NCBI GenBank assembly: GCA_032622095.1
Contig: CP136066.1
Location: 113,419,319-113,483,318 of the forward strand
Length of the DNA stretch: 64,000 nt
Direction: 5' to 3'
From: Siphonodentalium dalli
Lineage: Eukaryota; Mollusca; Scaphopoda; Gadilida; Siphonodentaliidae
The notes below the pieces were generated by a model. It was not told the origin of the DNA and made no database searches. It saw only the letters and a list, made by a program, of their open reading frames with translations. Made by a program: the position numbers and the translations under genes. Of this stretch, positions 32,849 to 44,501 are shown one piece after another. Each line of letters starts with the position of its first letter. Position 1 is the stretch's first letter.

Positions 32849-34032
32849 GTTAAAGTTATTTGCTCGCAATTTCATGACTAAATAAACAAAATAAGCAATA
32901 AAACCATAAGAGGACTTTATTGTAACAAAATTGATTTGAAAACAAATTATTCTCAAAAATATTTTTTCTCGGCATGGCATATCAGGCATATGAAGTGAAC
33001 ATAATTGTTTGTCATGGGTTGGGGAAGATGTCCAGGGTGAGGTATGACATTAGGTGAAAACCTAATAAAGAGAGCGTCTTATTTCTCATATCGTCGGGAC
33101 AATCTGAGTAGGAAAGGATTCAGAAAATTGTGATTACGGTTGCTGTTGGTGCTTCTCATCCATTACATGAATGCATTATGTTTTTTGTTGTTGTATAGTT
33201 TAATGAAATAAATAATAATTGAATAAAGGAGGCTCAGATTACACTTATTAATGCTCGCCTTTCCTGCACATCGATCCGGTTGTGGGTATCAAATTAGGTG
33301 GACAACGCGCGAAATACCTTTTTACTCACTTAGTGCTAGTTTGTAACTAATATGGTATGTGTATGAATAAAAGAGCGTTCGTCTCATTCCAGTGCGAAGA
33401 GTCAAAACCCGCTTGAAAATTGCTATGATTTATGTCAGTTAATTGCTTTTTATCAAGTCTACTGTATGTACAAATGTCGACATTTCTTGTTTTCTTGACA
33501 TGCTCTTGTCCCTGTATATACTGCCAAGTTACGCATATATATTAGTCATGTGTGACTAACATATGAGTGGGCGGATGCAACGACACCCTCTCCCCGAACA
33601 GCACTGATTCTACCTCCCATAAAAAATCCTTCAAACCCATCATTGATTCCCATCCTGGATGATTGGCTCTTGTCGATGCCCATATATCTCCTATGGCGAG
33701 AATTTAAACGATGATGTTATCCCATAAACTTTCTTAACGATGTCTGGACGGCATCCATCATGAGTTGTCATATCCATCCGCCACACGCCTTGTTAGTCGT
33801 ACGTGATTTGAATTAAATCAGCAGCAGAATGCAAAGAACCACTTCTTATAATGGCCCAATCTTACTTTGGAGTTTATTAACTTGATCATAATGGACAGGG
33901 TCGAATTTGTCTGGAAGTTCCAATATTTAGTGGCGTTCTGAACGATTTTCGTATGGGGTTCGTTTCGTTCCCATTGAAACTGCTTCAAGAACGTGGGCTA
34001 ATTTTGAGCTACGTTTTATTGCGTTGAAACAG
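32849..34032. other. non-coding
   Basis: No supported gene. A block resembling 32,219-32,265 (TGTTTGTCATG...TTGGGG...AGAT.TCCAG) recurs at 33,007-33,040, so the MITE copy 2 lies inside an older duplicated region. Confidence 0.35.
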
Positions 34033-34463
34033 GACGTGTCATTGTCATTTTTAGAGCTCCATATGTGCCTTTACTGAATGGTCTAAGAAGTATTGCAGAT
34101 GATGTATATACTGTAAGTACTAAAACAATGTCTGCACAGCAATGTGTTTATATTTATACGTGGTGAGAATAAACAAATTGAATAGAACCACTTTAGTTAT
34201 TTACATCTGTTAATTACTTGTAAAGTTCAAGTAGCACGTATTTTGGCTAATTTCGTCAGGAAATCATTCAACAGAGTCCGCTGCGCATAGAAACCACCGA
34301 TCCCGACAAGCAACTGGCAGATTTCCCAGAATCGGGTTACACTCCATTTGATTTGATGACAAATCCGCTCCTATTTGAATTGGAAGCAGCTATCGCCGGA
34401 TGTCTTGTGACGGCCTATTTCGCTAGGCACCATACCGTTGAACCACCGGGGGCCGCGCAGTAA
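34033..34463 (+). CDS. possible two-exon 3' end of an unrecognised gene
   Basis: Segment 1 (34,033-34,112) follows AAACAG and ends at a strong donor ACT|GTAAGT. Segment 2 (34,260-34,463) follows an acceptor TTTCGTCAG and ends in TAA. The 147-bp intron is phase 0 and the two frames join without change. The second part is compositionally protein-like: an acidic stretch (IETTDPDKQLADF), FDLMTNPLLFELEAAIAG with a short hydrophobic segment (IAGCLVTAYFA), and a Pro/Ala tail. No upstream exon or start was found (a TGA lies in frame at 34,005), and I do not recognise the family. It may be the end of a real gene, a captured fragment, or chance. Confidence 0.3.
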
Positions 34464-35469
34464 CTAGATGACATCATATTATTTTTGGACGTTCTTAGAA
34501 CGCGTCATTGCCGTGCTTACTTGGTCTATATGGGCAGTTTTTCTTTGACTTCTTCTAAGAAAGACAAAAACTTGAGCTTGCCTTCTTTCTATGTTGTTCA
34601 GGTGGGCTGTCCATATCATGTCCTTATATATTTTTATGCTAATATATGGTTGAGTGTCGACTTGGCCAACTATTTCTCCATCTCGAGAGTGTGTAGAATA
34701 TGAAGTGCTTTCTATTGAGGCTTATTACAAAGCTTGTCGTTGGGTTGAAAGTCAGGCCCCAGTATTTTGACAATGTTTCGAGATTATTGGTGTCTTGTTG
34801 GAGAGTGAACTGGTGTTAATCTGCCGGCATAGCAGACAGTCGTCTACGAAACGTCGTAATTTTGATTTAGGATTAGCGGACATAATAGATCTGAGAAACA
34901 AACGTTATTAATCTACACTGTTTGTGGAATTGCATATGCGTAAATGTTATACGATAGCATGCTTGTATACACATCTATATACTCATTATTGGTATCACGC
35001 GGTATATGTAAAACGTTATTCGCCTACATTGTTTTATGGTTATATAATTTAAATGTTAATGATAGCATGCTTCACATATTCACATATCTGGGTATTCGTG
35101 AGCAGTCAATTCAGACCAATATTAGTTACTCGTATGCATCAACTCAAACTTTCAGTATTGGCAGTGTTCTCAATTCAAGAATATAATGGCAACTCACAGT
35201 CAAACTTGATTTGCAGCAATACGACAAATTGATGAACATTGACAACATATATCTAACATGGTTTCCTGCGATGTTTTATTATATTACTGATAATCATAAC
35301 AGCACATTAGACGGTATAATGGTATATCACATAACTTGGACCCACAAAGTCTCCATAACAACGTATTTCTTGAATAAACGGAAAACGTTTAGGAAAACTC
35401 AATTGGTCCAATTTATCAAGATAAAATTCCCATTACCACCATCAAATGTTATCTTATTTTTACAAAAAG
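34464..35469. other. non-coding
   Basis: No recognisable gene or repeat edges; short ORFs only. Confidence 0.4.
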
Positions 35470-36179
35470 TCAAAACTGACTGAAACTGCGAAGAGCGAAG
35501 AATTAGAAGATAAAAATCGAATAGGAAACCTCACTGTCAAATGAGAAGATGGAGAAAGTTATGTAGTGGGAAATGGAAGTAGAACAGTTATGTGCCAGAA
35601 AGAAAGTAAGCGACAAAAGGTGCAGCCTTTAAATAAAAAATATGTCTGATTTAAAGAAGAAACTCGCCTTGGAGAAGCAGGTTGATAGAGAACAGGATAA
35701 TGTCCGAAAATCAAAATTGGCTGACAGAAACAAAATTTGAAGAATACAAACATCATCTGAGAAACAAAAAAGGAAATATTATCAACAAATGAATGCCTTC
35801 ATCATAAACTGACCAGTTTAAAATCCTCCGTTAAGTAAGATAGATCATACACAGCAAGAAGTCATGGAGATATGGAAAGAGAAAATTGGGCCTTAAAAGA
35901 AAATAATCAATATCTTGAGACCTTGCTTCAAGGTGACAAATCCATAGTAATATATGAGTCCGTCGAAAACGTTTACAGTCCACTATTTCTGCTATGTATT
36001 ATGAATCTAATGATATATGTCTTGTGGGGTTGCACGTGTGCATGATGCTATTAAGGAAGTTCCATCCCTGTGTGGAAAACAGCTTGGTAGATTGCCGTGT
36101 CAGAAACCTATCAACATAATTGGAGACCAGAGCGCATATATAGGTCAACAACACCAAAGCCCACGAGGTGAAATATAGC
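35470..36179 (+). pseudogene. degenerate transposon-like coding region, coiled-coil N-part
   Basis: Reading the plus strand with frame changes gives Lys/Glu/Gln-rich helical text (about 35,490-35,900), then WALKENNQYLETLLQGDKS and ESVENVYSP (about 35,885-35,985). After a shift it reads AIKEVPSLCGKQLGRLPCQK and PINIIGDQSAYIGQQ (about 36,045-36,150). This succession (coiled coil, 'LLxD/G' segment, short helical domain, 'LP' motif followed by an I/V-rich segment) recalls uncharacterised transposon-encoded proteins abundant in cnidarian and lophotrochozoan genomes; I cannot name the family with certainty. Many stops and shifts indicate a dead copy. Confidence 0.38.
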
Positions 36180-39006
36180 ATAGAAACAACTCTTATTAGG
36201 GATAAGACATGTTATTTCTGTCGTTTGTCACCGGGACATCAGACAGAAAATTATTTTCTCTTTACATGCCGGTTAGCCCACTGACGTGGCCATCCAGCAG
36301 TTTTAGAGTTAAAGACAGTACCTAAGTGGAGGAGCTGTGGTGTTGTGTGTTTCACTTCAGCGTGTGAGGCTCAACTGCGATCACTGTTTTTATTTTCTTA
36401 ACGTCATTCTTGAGTCCCATTAGTTTTGTTAATAAATTATGACTGATTGTGGTTTCTATCCGCCCAATGGTGTTTGCTATCCGCAAGCCTACCTCACTGT
36501 GTGTGCTTCGGCAGTAACTGTCATTTCGTTAATCCGCGGGATTGTCACTGCCAGATATACACACATGTATGTTGTATGTAGTTCTGTGAGATACTTTATT
36601 TTTTCTGCGTTGTTTTTCTGTCAGTTTGGTGTGCATGTTTAGTTCATATTGTGATAGTCGCACTCTCACAGCGCTTACTCCTACGTACATTACTCCATAA
36701 TCACAATTAATAAATGCTCATTAGTACAACACATAGTTGTTTCGTTCAGTGGTACGAGGTGGTAAAGAGAAAAGTAAGTGTGGCGATATTTGCAAGGTAT
36801 ATATATATACAGTGTGGCATAAATAAGAACGACACTAAATACAGGGTTAAAGCACCCCTTGGGTCAGATGACAATCAACATGTAGACAGACACACGTAAT
36901 CAACGGTGGATCACAAAGGCTCATAAGCATCATAATGGCAGCATGTAAATTTGTGTCGCGTGGTGGAGATGGGAAGAGCTGTTGCTATGGTTACTTTAGA
37001 GAGTATATGACAAAAGCGGACCAACTAGAAGAAAGACAGCCGAAGACACAGATCAGGGTTGATATATTCAACTAGCTGAAACAGGCGTCTACATAGGAGA
37101 ACAATCGCGAACAGGCAGAAGGAGCATTTATCAACACGGTTAATGATTCAAAACAAGTGTATTTATAAACAAGCTATTGCATGGTCATAATTTTAGTTGC
37201 TGCGATGTTGGCGGTTTCTGTTGATTTATCGATTTATTTAAATTGGTCGAACAAACCGAATGCTAGGTTTCTCATTAATATTAATATTTGAAATTATTTT
37301 ACTTGTGGCTTAGAGTTTTATATATGAGTTTTCAGACATACTTTCGGGAGAGCGGGATTTTATACGCCAATCAAATGCTACACTTACATCACTTATACCA
37401 ATGGAAGTGTACGTACTAGACAGGGAAATACATATTAGTCTAAACGCATTAAAAGTTTTAAGTGTCCTGCGTATGAATGTCTATATATGGTCCACATGGA
37501 ACGTCAATGAGTCTTCTCATATTTTAGTCTGCGAATATGTATCTTTTCTTTTATTTTTTGAGTTCGTAAAGTCTGATCTACGAGGATCGCACCCACGTAT
37601 TGACCAAGAGAATATTAACTTTATTTGAAGATCTATGTGATGATATATTACTACAACCACAACTATATCATAACGTTTACTTGAATTTCAACATTGCTGA
37701 ACATATTCATTTCGATTCAAGAGCAATTACATCGAAAGCCAAATTATAATGTAGACCAGTCAATGATTTTTATAAAGTTAAATGTCCGTATTCCGTGCGC
37801 AGCTTCAGCTGCATTTCTTGTTAAAACAGAATACAAATAAAATGACGTCATGGGTGAGTCCCAAATGAACTGCCATTTTTTTGTGAATAACAGGGATTTG
37901 TTGGGGAAAACGTCAGTGAGAACAGTATATGTTTATCTATTGATCTACAATTATTGTCCCTACTACCAAATTATGTTTGACGCTCAAACGAGCTATCTCC
38001 GTTGGAGAGAGCGGTTGGTGCAATGAGAGTTGTATATCCCTAACAGTTCAATAACCCTCAGAAATGTACAGAATACATTGCACGTAAACAACTTAGTCTC
38101 CTTATGTCTGTTACTTAGACCTTTATGAATATATTTTTGTGTTGAACATGCGTTTAAATCAAAAGCTCGGGTTTGGTAAACGCTAACCAACAGCAACACG
38201 TATGAGTGTGGCTCTCTATTTCCCCAGCCAAGCACTTAAAACAAAGAATACAATTTGCAAGACCCAAATTAAGACATATTATTTACTCATTTCAATGAAT
38301 CAAACTGATATTTTAAAGTGAGTGCACACGCGCTTTGTCCACTGAAATATTGTATCGTTCAACCAATATTGGGCAATTCCACGGTTTGCGAGAACATCAT
38401 AACATAATAACGGATATACTGGGGTAGTCCTGGCATTATTTTATTTTCCTATTCAAAAGTTTCCACTAAGTATCTTTTTCCAAAACCACGTAGATATAGA
38501 ACATGAGAAGATGTAGATAGCAGTGTCGGACGTAATCAGACCCTTGTTCACTTTGAAGGAAGGAGAATTCACCATTTTAAAACTGATAATAGATAGTTCA
38601 ACAATATTGAATGTGAAAATGAACACCAATGGCTTGTGTCGGACGTACATATTTTTGTGTCGGCCGTTCATCTTTGAATTTAGAAAATAATGTTGATCAC
38701 TTGAAGGGTTAGATTTTTTTATGAGTATTCAGAAATTGCATTTTCCTGAAGTTTGGTATCCCTACAATAAAATATATTAATCACAATATGTGCAATATCT
38801 TTTGCTGGTTTTATTCAGATTATCTTTAATGTTTGTGAAATGTGCCTATTTGAAAATTGCCCAACATGTCAAAAACAGAAATATTGAAATGTCCACCTTC
38901 TATTCTATATTAAAAATATTTCCGACTTTACTCTTGTTGGTCCTGATATCATTGCAAAAGTCAGAATCTCACAAACATCATCATATAGTGATAATCATAC
39001 CGCATA
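36180..39006. other. long non-coding stretch
   Basis: No gene, RNA gene or clear repeat boundary seen. Scattered ORFs of 60-80 codons are not supported. Confidence 0.4.
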
Positions 39007-39844
39007 TCTATTACATATTTTGGAAGATCTGTGTGTCTGTGTGTCTGTCTGTGTGTTCGCGATGGACTCGAAAACGACCGAACCGATTTCGATGAAACTT
39101 GGTATGTGGGGATACTTTCGGCCGTGGAGTGGCATGGGCCTGTTAATTTGCCCGTGCGACGTGACCTTGACCTTGAAATCGGGTCATTTCAAGCAAGGTC
39201 GAACGCCCGAGTATTACGGGATTTCGATGAAAATTAGTGTCTGGGGATACTTTCGTATGGGGAGTGTCGTAAGCCTATTCGTTTGCCCGTGCGACGTGAC
39301 ATTGACCTTGAAATCGGGTCGATTCAAGGTTAAATCGCGAATTTTGATGGGATTTCGACGAAATTTGATACGTGTGGTTACTTTTGTCCACTGAGTGTTT
39401 TGGACGGGTCGAGTCGTGACCACGACCTGACCTTGACCTTCAAAATGATCAATTCGAGGTCAAATCGGGTAAAACCGGATGGATTTCGACGGGTACTTTT
39501 GTCGGGTACTTTTGTCCGGGCAGTGTTTTGGACGGGTCAAATCGTGACCCCACCTGACCTTAACCTTCAAAATGGACAATTCGAGGTAAAATCGCGCAAT
39601 TCGCCGAAAAGCAGAGGGGAAACAGCCCGGACGAACCGGATGGATTTCGACGGGTACTTTTGTCGGGTACTTTTGTCCGGGCCGGGTACTTTTGTCGGGT
39701 ATTTTTGTCCGGGCAGTGTTTTGGACGGGTAAATGAACAATTCAAGGTCAAATCGCGCAATCGGGTAAAACCCGATGGATTTCGACGGGTACTTTTGTCG
39801 GGTAGAGGGGAAACAGCCCTGACGAAGTCGGGTCCACCTACTAG
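39007..39844 (+). mobile_element. Helitron-like element, family A (complete ends)
   Basis: The 5' end TCTATTACATATTTTGG follows an A. A TGTCTG microsatellite and ACTCGAAAACGACC come next, then repeats of TTGACCTTGAAATCGGGTC. The 3' end has the hairpin CCCTGACGAAGTCGGG, then TCCACCTACTAG, then T. This is the canonical layout of a rolling-circle element: 5' TC, a 3' hairpin about a dozen nt before CTRR, and insertion between A and T. It is non-autonomous: open frames of up to 124 codons are by-products of the repeats, and no Rep/helicase is present. Other family A copies: 42,906-43,514, 43,515-44,501 and 59,553-60,537. Confidence 0.75.
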
Positions 39845-40346
39845 TAAATATATATATCATTTGTGGGTACCCGTTTCAAGGTGAAGATCACCTCGGGCGG
39901 AAAAACTGACCCGATGAAAATCTCCCCGTTCCTAGGAAGCCCTAAGTACGTAAGAATCACACAACACGCTCATGTCTGGATACAGTCACGCTCACGTGTG
40001 GACCCAGACGTAAGAGTCACATTACACGCATACGCTCTTTATCAACGACACTGCGGATACGAACGCTCTTTAACTATCAACGCGATTAACCTCACAGTGC
40101 CGATTGAGCTCAAACTTGCTACATAGGGGTACTTGTGTGCGGGAAGTGTCGTGGACGGGTTAAATTGTGACCCCGACCGTACCTTGACCTTGAAAATGAT
40201 CAATTCAAGGTCAAATCGGGTAAAACTGGCGGATTTCGACGAAATTTTACACCTAGGTGCAGCATACGTGTCTCGGAAGCTGTTGCAATTGCTTTTTCGA
40301 ACAAAGCCATGAGACGAACCACGCCAGTGGCGGGCTAACCTACTAG
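39845..40346 (+). mobile_element. Helitron-like family B, 3' half
   Basis: It begins with a segment that is the inverse of about 46,045-46,125 (GGGTACCCGTTTCAAGGTG..., CTCGGGCGG), then family B 3' sequence (GGTCAAATCGGGTAAAACT, GCAATTGCTTTTTCGAAC) and the 3' cap CGCCAGTGGCGGGCTAACC then TACTAG at 40,346. The stem is CGCC/GGCG. The next unit's TC follows at once. Confidence 0.6.
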
Positions 40347-40640
40347 TCTCCTATATATTTTGAGAACTCCGTATATAAATTTATATATATATATGTGTAC
40401 TTTATAGAATCGAAAACGGCTGCACCGATCGAAACCAAACTTCCCATCTATGGGTAAAATCGCACGGGAATGGTCGTCGCGGCTTTTTGGAGAAGCTCAC
40501 AGCACCCGTTCTCCACGCTCAGTCGCAAAAAAACGGCACTGCGGGGGTTAATCACGTGATAATTTAATGAGCGTTTGCATATGACGCGTCGCTATAAAAG
40601 AGCGTTTGTTTACAATTCAACGCAACGTTATCGCTCGAAA

Positions 40641-40818
40641 TTTAGCATCGAAAAAAATTAATTTCTTCCATCTAAAACATAATTACGTGTTGGACTGTGT
40701 CATTTTAAGAATATATAAGTATTACACGCAGACACACGAAGTCTCAGCTTGAATTTTTGAAAAATAAGAGTTTTATCGACATAAATCGATTTGAATGCGA
40801 AATCCTATGTTAAAATTT
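40641..40818 (+). repeat. single 175-bp repeat unit
   Basis: From TTTAGCATCGAAAAAAATT through CCATCTAAAACATAATTACG and ATCGATTTGAATGCG to CCTATGTTAAAATTTA. The same unit is tandemly repeated at 49,466-49,978. Confidence 0.85.
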
Positions 40819-41464
40819 AATTATTATTTTCGATACACTGTTAAAAATTCTATGGAAGCAAAATGGTCAACTCGGGACGGGTCAACCGATTGTGCCCAAA
40901 CTTGCTACCTATAGGTACTTTTGTCCCGAAAGTGTCACGGATGGGTCAAATCGTGATCCCGACGTGACATTGACCTCCAAACTGGTCAATTCAAGGTCAA
41001 ATGGGGTAAAACTGGCGGATTTCTGTACTTTTGTCGGGTATATCCTGTTCATCCGGCAGGCAGAGATTAATGAATTGGCCGGCGGAGATTATAATCCATA
41101 TCAAAACACCTGCGGTCCAGTGTTGTCACAGTCCATAACTGTTGGTGGTGAATGACGTTTAATAGCGTGAGCCATATTAAGTTTATTTATTTTACACGTT
41201 TTATTATTTGTTTGTAAAGATGTATTATGAATTATTATCAGAGTTTTAAGCAGAGTTCACTACTGAATATATATACTGTTAGATTCCCTGGTCTGGTGGA
41301 AGGTGGAGCGAACAAGTCAGATTTTATTTGGCTTAATTAGTTCCTTTTTACCAGAGCGTCGGTACGAGTGATCTGAGCGGTCTGTAACCTTAATTGGAAG
41401 CAACCGCCCTCGTGCTGATGCCGGCGAGTGAGACGGTTTTGGATTAGGCTTAGTGCGACGGACA

Positions 41465-42244
41465 ATGGAGCTAATCCCTGACGCCGCGTTAGCAGCAATA
41501 GAGAGATCTCAAATTGCGGATATTGTTAGCTGGAATCTCCAGTCTAACAGAGGCTATTTGACTCTCTGTGTTGAATTCCGTACGGAAGATGCTGGAAACC
41601 AGAGATCTTCTACCCGGAGCAAGAACGCCAAGACCAGCCGTACCATGAAAGTGGAGCCTCCTAAGAAAAAGACGCCAGCTCGAAGGAGAAGGGGCGCAGC
41701 CAGACGGGCGAAATGGAAGAAGAAGATGGGGGCGACCGTTGATCGACCGGTCACCCCTCCCCGTGTGGCTCAGCCGTCCAAAGTCATAGCCGGCGGGTCG
41801 AAGTTGTCTGAGAGACGCCCAGACGACTCGACCTGCATGGAGACTGACGACATTGAACCAGCTAGCAGGGACTCCGTGGATCTGCCGGAGGTCCCTGCTG
41901 TCGTCGTCGAAGCTTGCGGAGACAGGGACGTGGATACCACCCCAGATGTTCCTGCCGCCAGCTTCGACGTGGAACTGGATAGCTTTACACCTCGGACACC
42001 GGATTACCAAAACATCCCGGTGTCCCCCAGCTCCACCAGCACCAGCACCAACAACAACAACATAGAGTTGAAGGAGTTGATGGAATCGATGAGAGAAGCG
42101 CAAAAGAAACGTCAGGAAGAACAAAGGAGACAAACCAAAGAAATTGAAATCCTCTTGGGGCCGACATCACGTCCTCCTCCTCCATCACCACAATCTTCAA
42201 CAGAGAAGCCTAATCCAAAAAAGAAGAGAAAGAAGAAAAAATAG
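41465..42244 (+). CDS. basic, proline-rich retroposon protein (copy 2, intact)
   Basis: 259 codons from the ATG at 41,465. Compared with copy 1: Asp to Gly in the basic tract (RRRRGAARR), one extra Ser-Thr pair (a hexamer expansion near 42,040), Glu to Lys in RQTKEIE, and an unshifted C-terminus ending NPKKKRKKKK, a classic monopartite nuclear-localisation type tail. The conserved parts are the N-terminal GYLTLCVEF segment, the TPARRRRxAARRAKWKKK tract, the acidic Ser/Pro region and the charged helix. Most differences between copies are conservative or length variants, so the frame appears to have been used recently. Likely role (inference): RNA/DNA-binding ORF1-type protein of a retroposon. 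Confidence 0.8.
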   Translation: MELIPDAALAAIERSQIADIVSWNLQSNRGYLTLCVEFRTEDAGNQRSSTRSKNAKTSRTMKVEPPKKKTPARRRRGAARRAKWKKKMGATVDRPVTPPRVAQPSKVIAGGSKLSERRPDDSTCMETDDIEPASRDSVDLPEVPAVVVEACGDRDVDTTPDVPAASFDVELDSFTPRTPDYQNIPVSPSSTSTSTNNNNIELKELMESMREAQKKRQEEQRRQTKEIEILLGPTSRPPPPSPQSSTEKPNPKKKRKKKK

Positions 42245-42320
42245 GAAATATCACCAAATTGCTATATTTTTTTCAATTCCCCCCCCCCCCCATCTTATTC
42301 TAATAAAAGCAAACTCATAA

Positions 42321-42360
42321 GGGATTAAGGAAAGGGCCCTTCGGCCCTTTCGACAATCCC
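42321..42360 (+). promoter_or_regulatory. conserved 40-nt 3' hairpin of the retroposon (copy 2)
   Basis: Identical in sequence and pairing to 16,506-16,545. Confidence 0.75.
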
Positions 42361-42852
42361 GGGGCTAGCTACCCCTAACCACCCATAACAACAAAAAAAA
42401 GGTCTGACATAAACACGATGGCAAGCACACAAGTGAACGTAAATTATATTCCAAATAATAGAGGTGGAAAGTATCTGGTATATGATGACTACAAATTCTC
42501 CGTTAAATCAAGGAGAAATGATCGAATTCATTGGCGATGTTGTAAGAAAGACTGCCGTGCAACCACCAACACTGTAAACGATATGGTGACATCCAACAGC
42601 GGCAACCATAACCACGAACCTGACTTCAACCAAGTAGCAGCAGATTCCTTCATTGCAGACCTCAAAAAGCTTGTTAAGACAAGTAACAAGCCAGTAACAA
42701 CGCTATACCAGGAAGAAATAGCAAGTATGTACTGAGTAAATTTAATTTCGCATTCTCATTAATCTGGCAACGCTCTTTATATTAGTATTCAGAAAGAAAA
42801 GAATTAAAGAATAGAGAATACTAAGCAAGTAATAACTCTATTAATGTTTATC

Positions 42853-42905
<53 letters not shown>

Positions 42906-42911
<6 letters not shown>

Positions 42912-43514
42912 GGTGACCCGACTTCGTCCGGGCTTTGACCTTGAATTGTCCATTTTGAAGGTCAAGGTCAAGTGGGGTCACGATTTGACCAGTCCAAAAA
43001 CACTGCCCGGACAAAAGTACCCGACAAACGTGCCCGTCGAAATCCATCCGGTTTTACCCGATTTGACCTTGAATTGATCATTTTGAAGGTCAAGGTCTCG
43101 TCGGGGTCACGATTGGACCCGTCCAAAACAATCAGTGGACAAAACTAACCACACGTATCAAATTTCGTCGAAATCCCATCAAAATTGGCGATTTGACCTT
43201 GAAGTTACCCGATTTCAAGGTCAATGTCACGTCACACGGGCAAATGAATATGCTTATGAGACTCGCCATAAGAAAGTACCCCACATACCAAGTTTCATCG
43301 AAATCCCGTAATATTCGGGCGTTTGACCTTGAAATGACCCGATTTCAAGGTCAAGGTCACGTCGCACGGACAAATTAATATGCCTATGTTCGTCCCCGGC
43401 CGAAAATACCCCCACATACCAAGTTTCATCGAAATCGGGTGGGCCGTTTTTGAGTTCATCGCGAACACACAGACAGACACACAGACACACAGATCTTCCA
43501 AAATATATAATAGA
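42906..43514 (-). mobile_element. Helitron-like family A copy in the FLYWCH/MULE intron (proximal)
   Basis: On the minus strand the 5' end TCTATTATATATTTTGG is at 43,514, directly abutting the CTAG of the next copy. The 3' end is the hairpin CCCGGACGAAGTCGGG then TCACCTTCTAA at 42,906, followed by T. Microsatellite TGTCTG and AACTCAAAAACGGCC lie inside the 5' end. It is packed with TTGACCTTGA/TCAAGGTCA words. Confidence 0.75.
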
Positions 43515-44501
43515 CTAGAAGGTGACCCGACTTCGTCCGGGCTTTGACCTTGAATTGTCCATTTTGAAGGTCAAAGTCAAGTGGGGTCACGATTTGACCA
43601 GTCCAAAACACTGCCCGGACAAAAGTACCCGATTTGACCTTGAATTTATTATTTTGAAGGTCAAGGTCAGGTCGGGGTCACGATTTGACCCGTCCAAAAC
43701 ACTCAGTTGACAAAAGTACCCCCATGTATCAAATTTCGTCGAAATACCATCAAAATTGGCGATTTGACCTTGAATTGACCCGATTTCAAGGTCAAGGTCA
43801 CGTTGCACGGGCAAATGAATATGCTTATGAGACTCCCCATACGAATGTACCCTCGCATACCAAGTTTCATCGAAATCCCGTAATATTTGGGCATTTGACC
43901 TTGAAATGACCCGATTTCAAGGTCAATGTCACGTCGCACGGACAAATTAAGAGGTTTATGCCACTCCCCGGCCGAAGATATCAACACATACCAAGTTTAC
44001 CGACAAACGTGCCCGTCGAAATCCATCCGGTTTTACCCGATTTGACCTTGAATTGATCATTTTGAATGTCAAGGTCTGGTCGGGGGGTCACGATTGGACC
44101 CGTCCAAAACAATCAGTGGACAAAACTAACCCCACGTATCAAATTTCATCGAAATCCCATCAAAATTGGCGATTTGACCTTGAAGTTACCCGATTTCAAG
44201 GTCAAGGTCACGTCGCACGGGCAAATGAATATGCTTATGAGACTCGCCATAAGAAAGTACCCCCATATACAAAGTTTCATCGAAATCCCGTGATATTCGG
44301 GCGTTTGACCTTGAAATGACCCGATTTCACGTTCAAAGGTCACGTCGCACGGACAAATTAATAGGCCCATGCCACCCGCCGGCCGAAAATACCCCCACAT
44401 ACCAAGTTTCATCGAAATCAGCACGGCCGTTTTCGAGTTCATCGCGAACACACAGACAGACAGACAGACACACAAACAGATCTTCCAAAATATATAATAG
44501 A
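43515..44501 (-). mobile_element. Helitron-like family A copy in the FLYWCH/MULE intron (distal)
   Basis: On the minus strand the 5' TCTATTATATATTTTGG starts at 44,501 after an A, and the 3' end is CCCGGACGAAGTCGGG then TCACCTTCTAG at 43,515. Longer than its neighbour because of an internal duplication of the TCAAGGTCA-bearing block. Removing both copies leaves an intron of about 214 bp. Confidence 0.75.

Larger units (their letters stand above)
41293..42395 (+). mobile_element. 1.1-kb retroposon with a single ORF (copy 2)
   Basis: Begins CTGGTGGAAGGTGGAGCG and ends ACCCCTAACCACCCATAAC plus an A-rich tail (to about 42,400). It is nearly identical to copy 1. No convincing target-site duplication was found here, unlike copy 1, although GGTCTG occurs on both sides. 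The AATAAA is at 42,302. The FLYWCH/MULE start codon lies only about 20 bp beyond the tail. Confidence 0.85.

Noticed and set aside
39020-39394. 124-codon ORF starting in a TCTG microsatellite (similar ones at 44,146-44,701 and 59,788-60,230)
   Set aside because: By-products of Helitron-like family A repeats; frames differ between copies and are not conserved.
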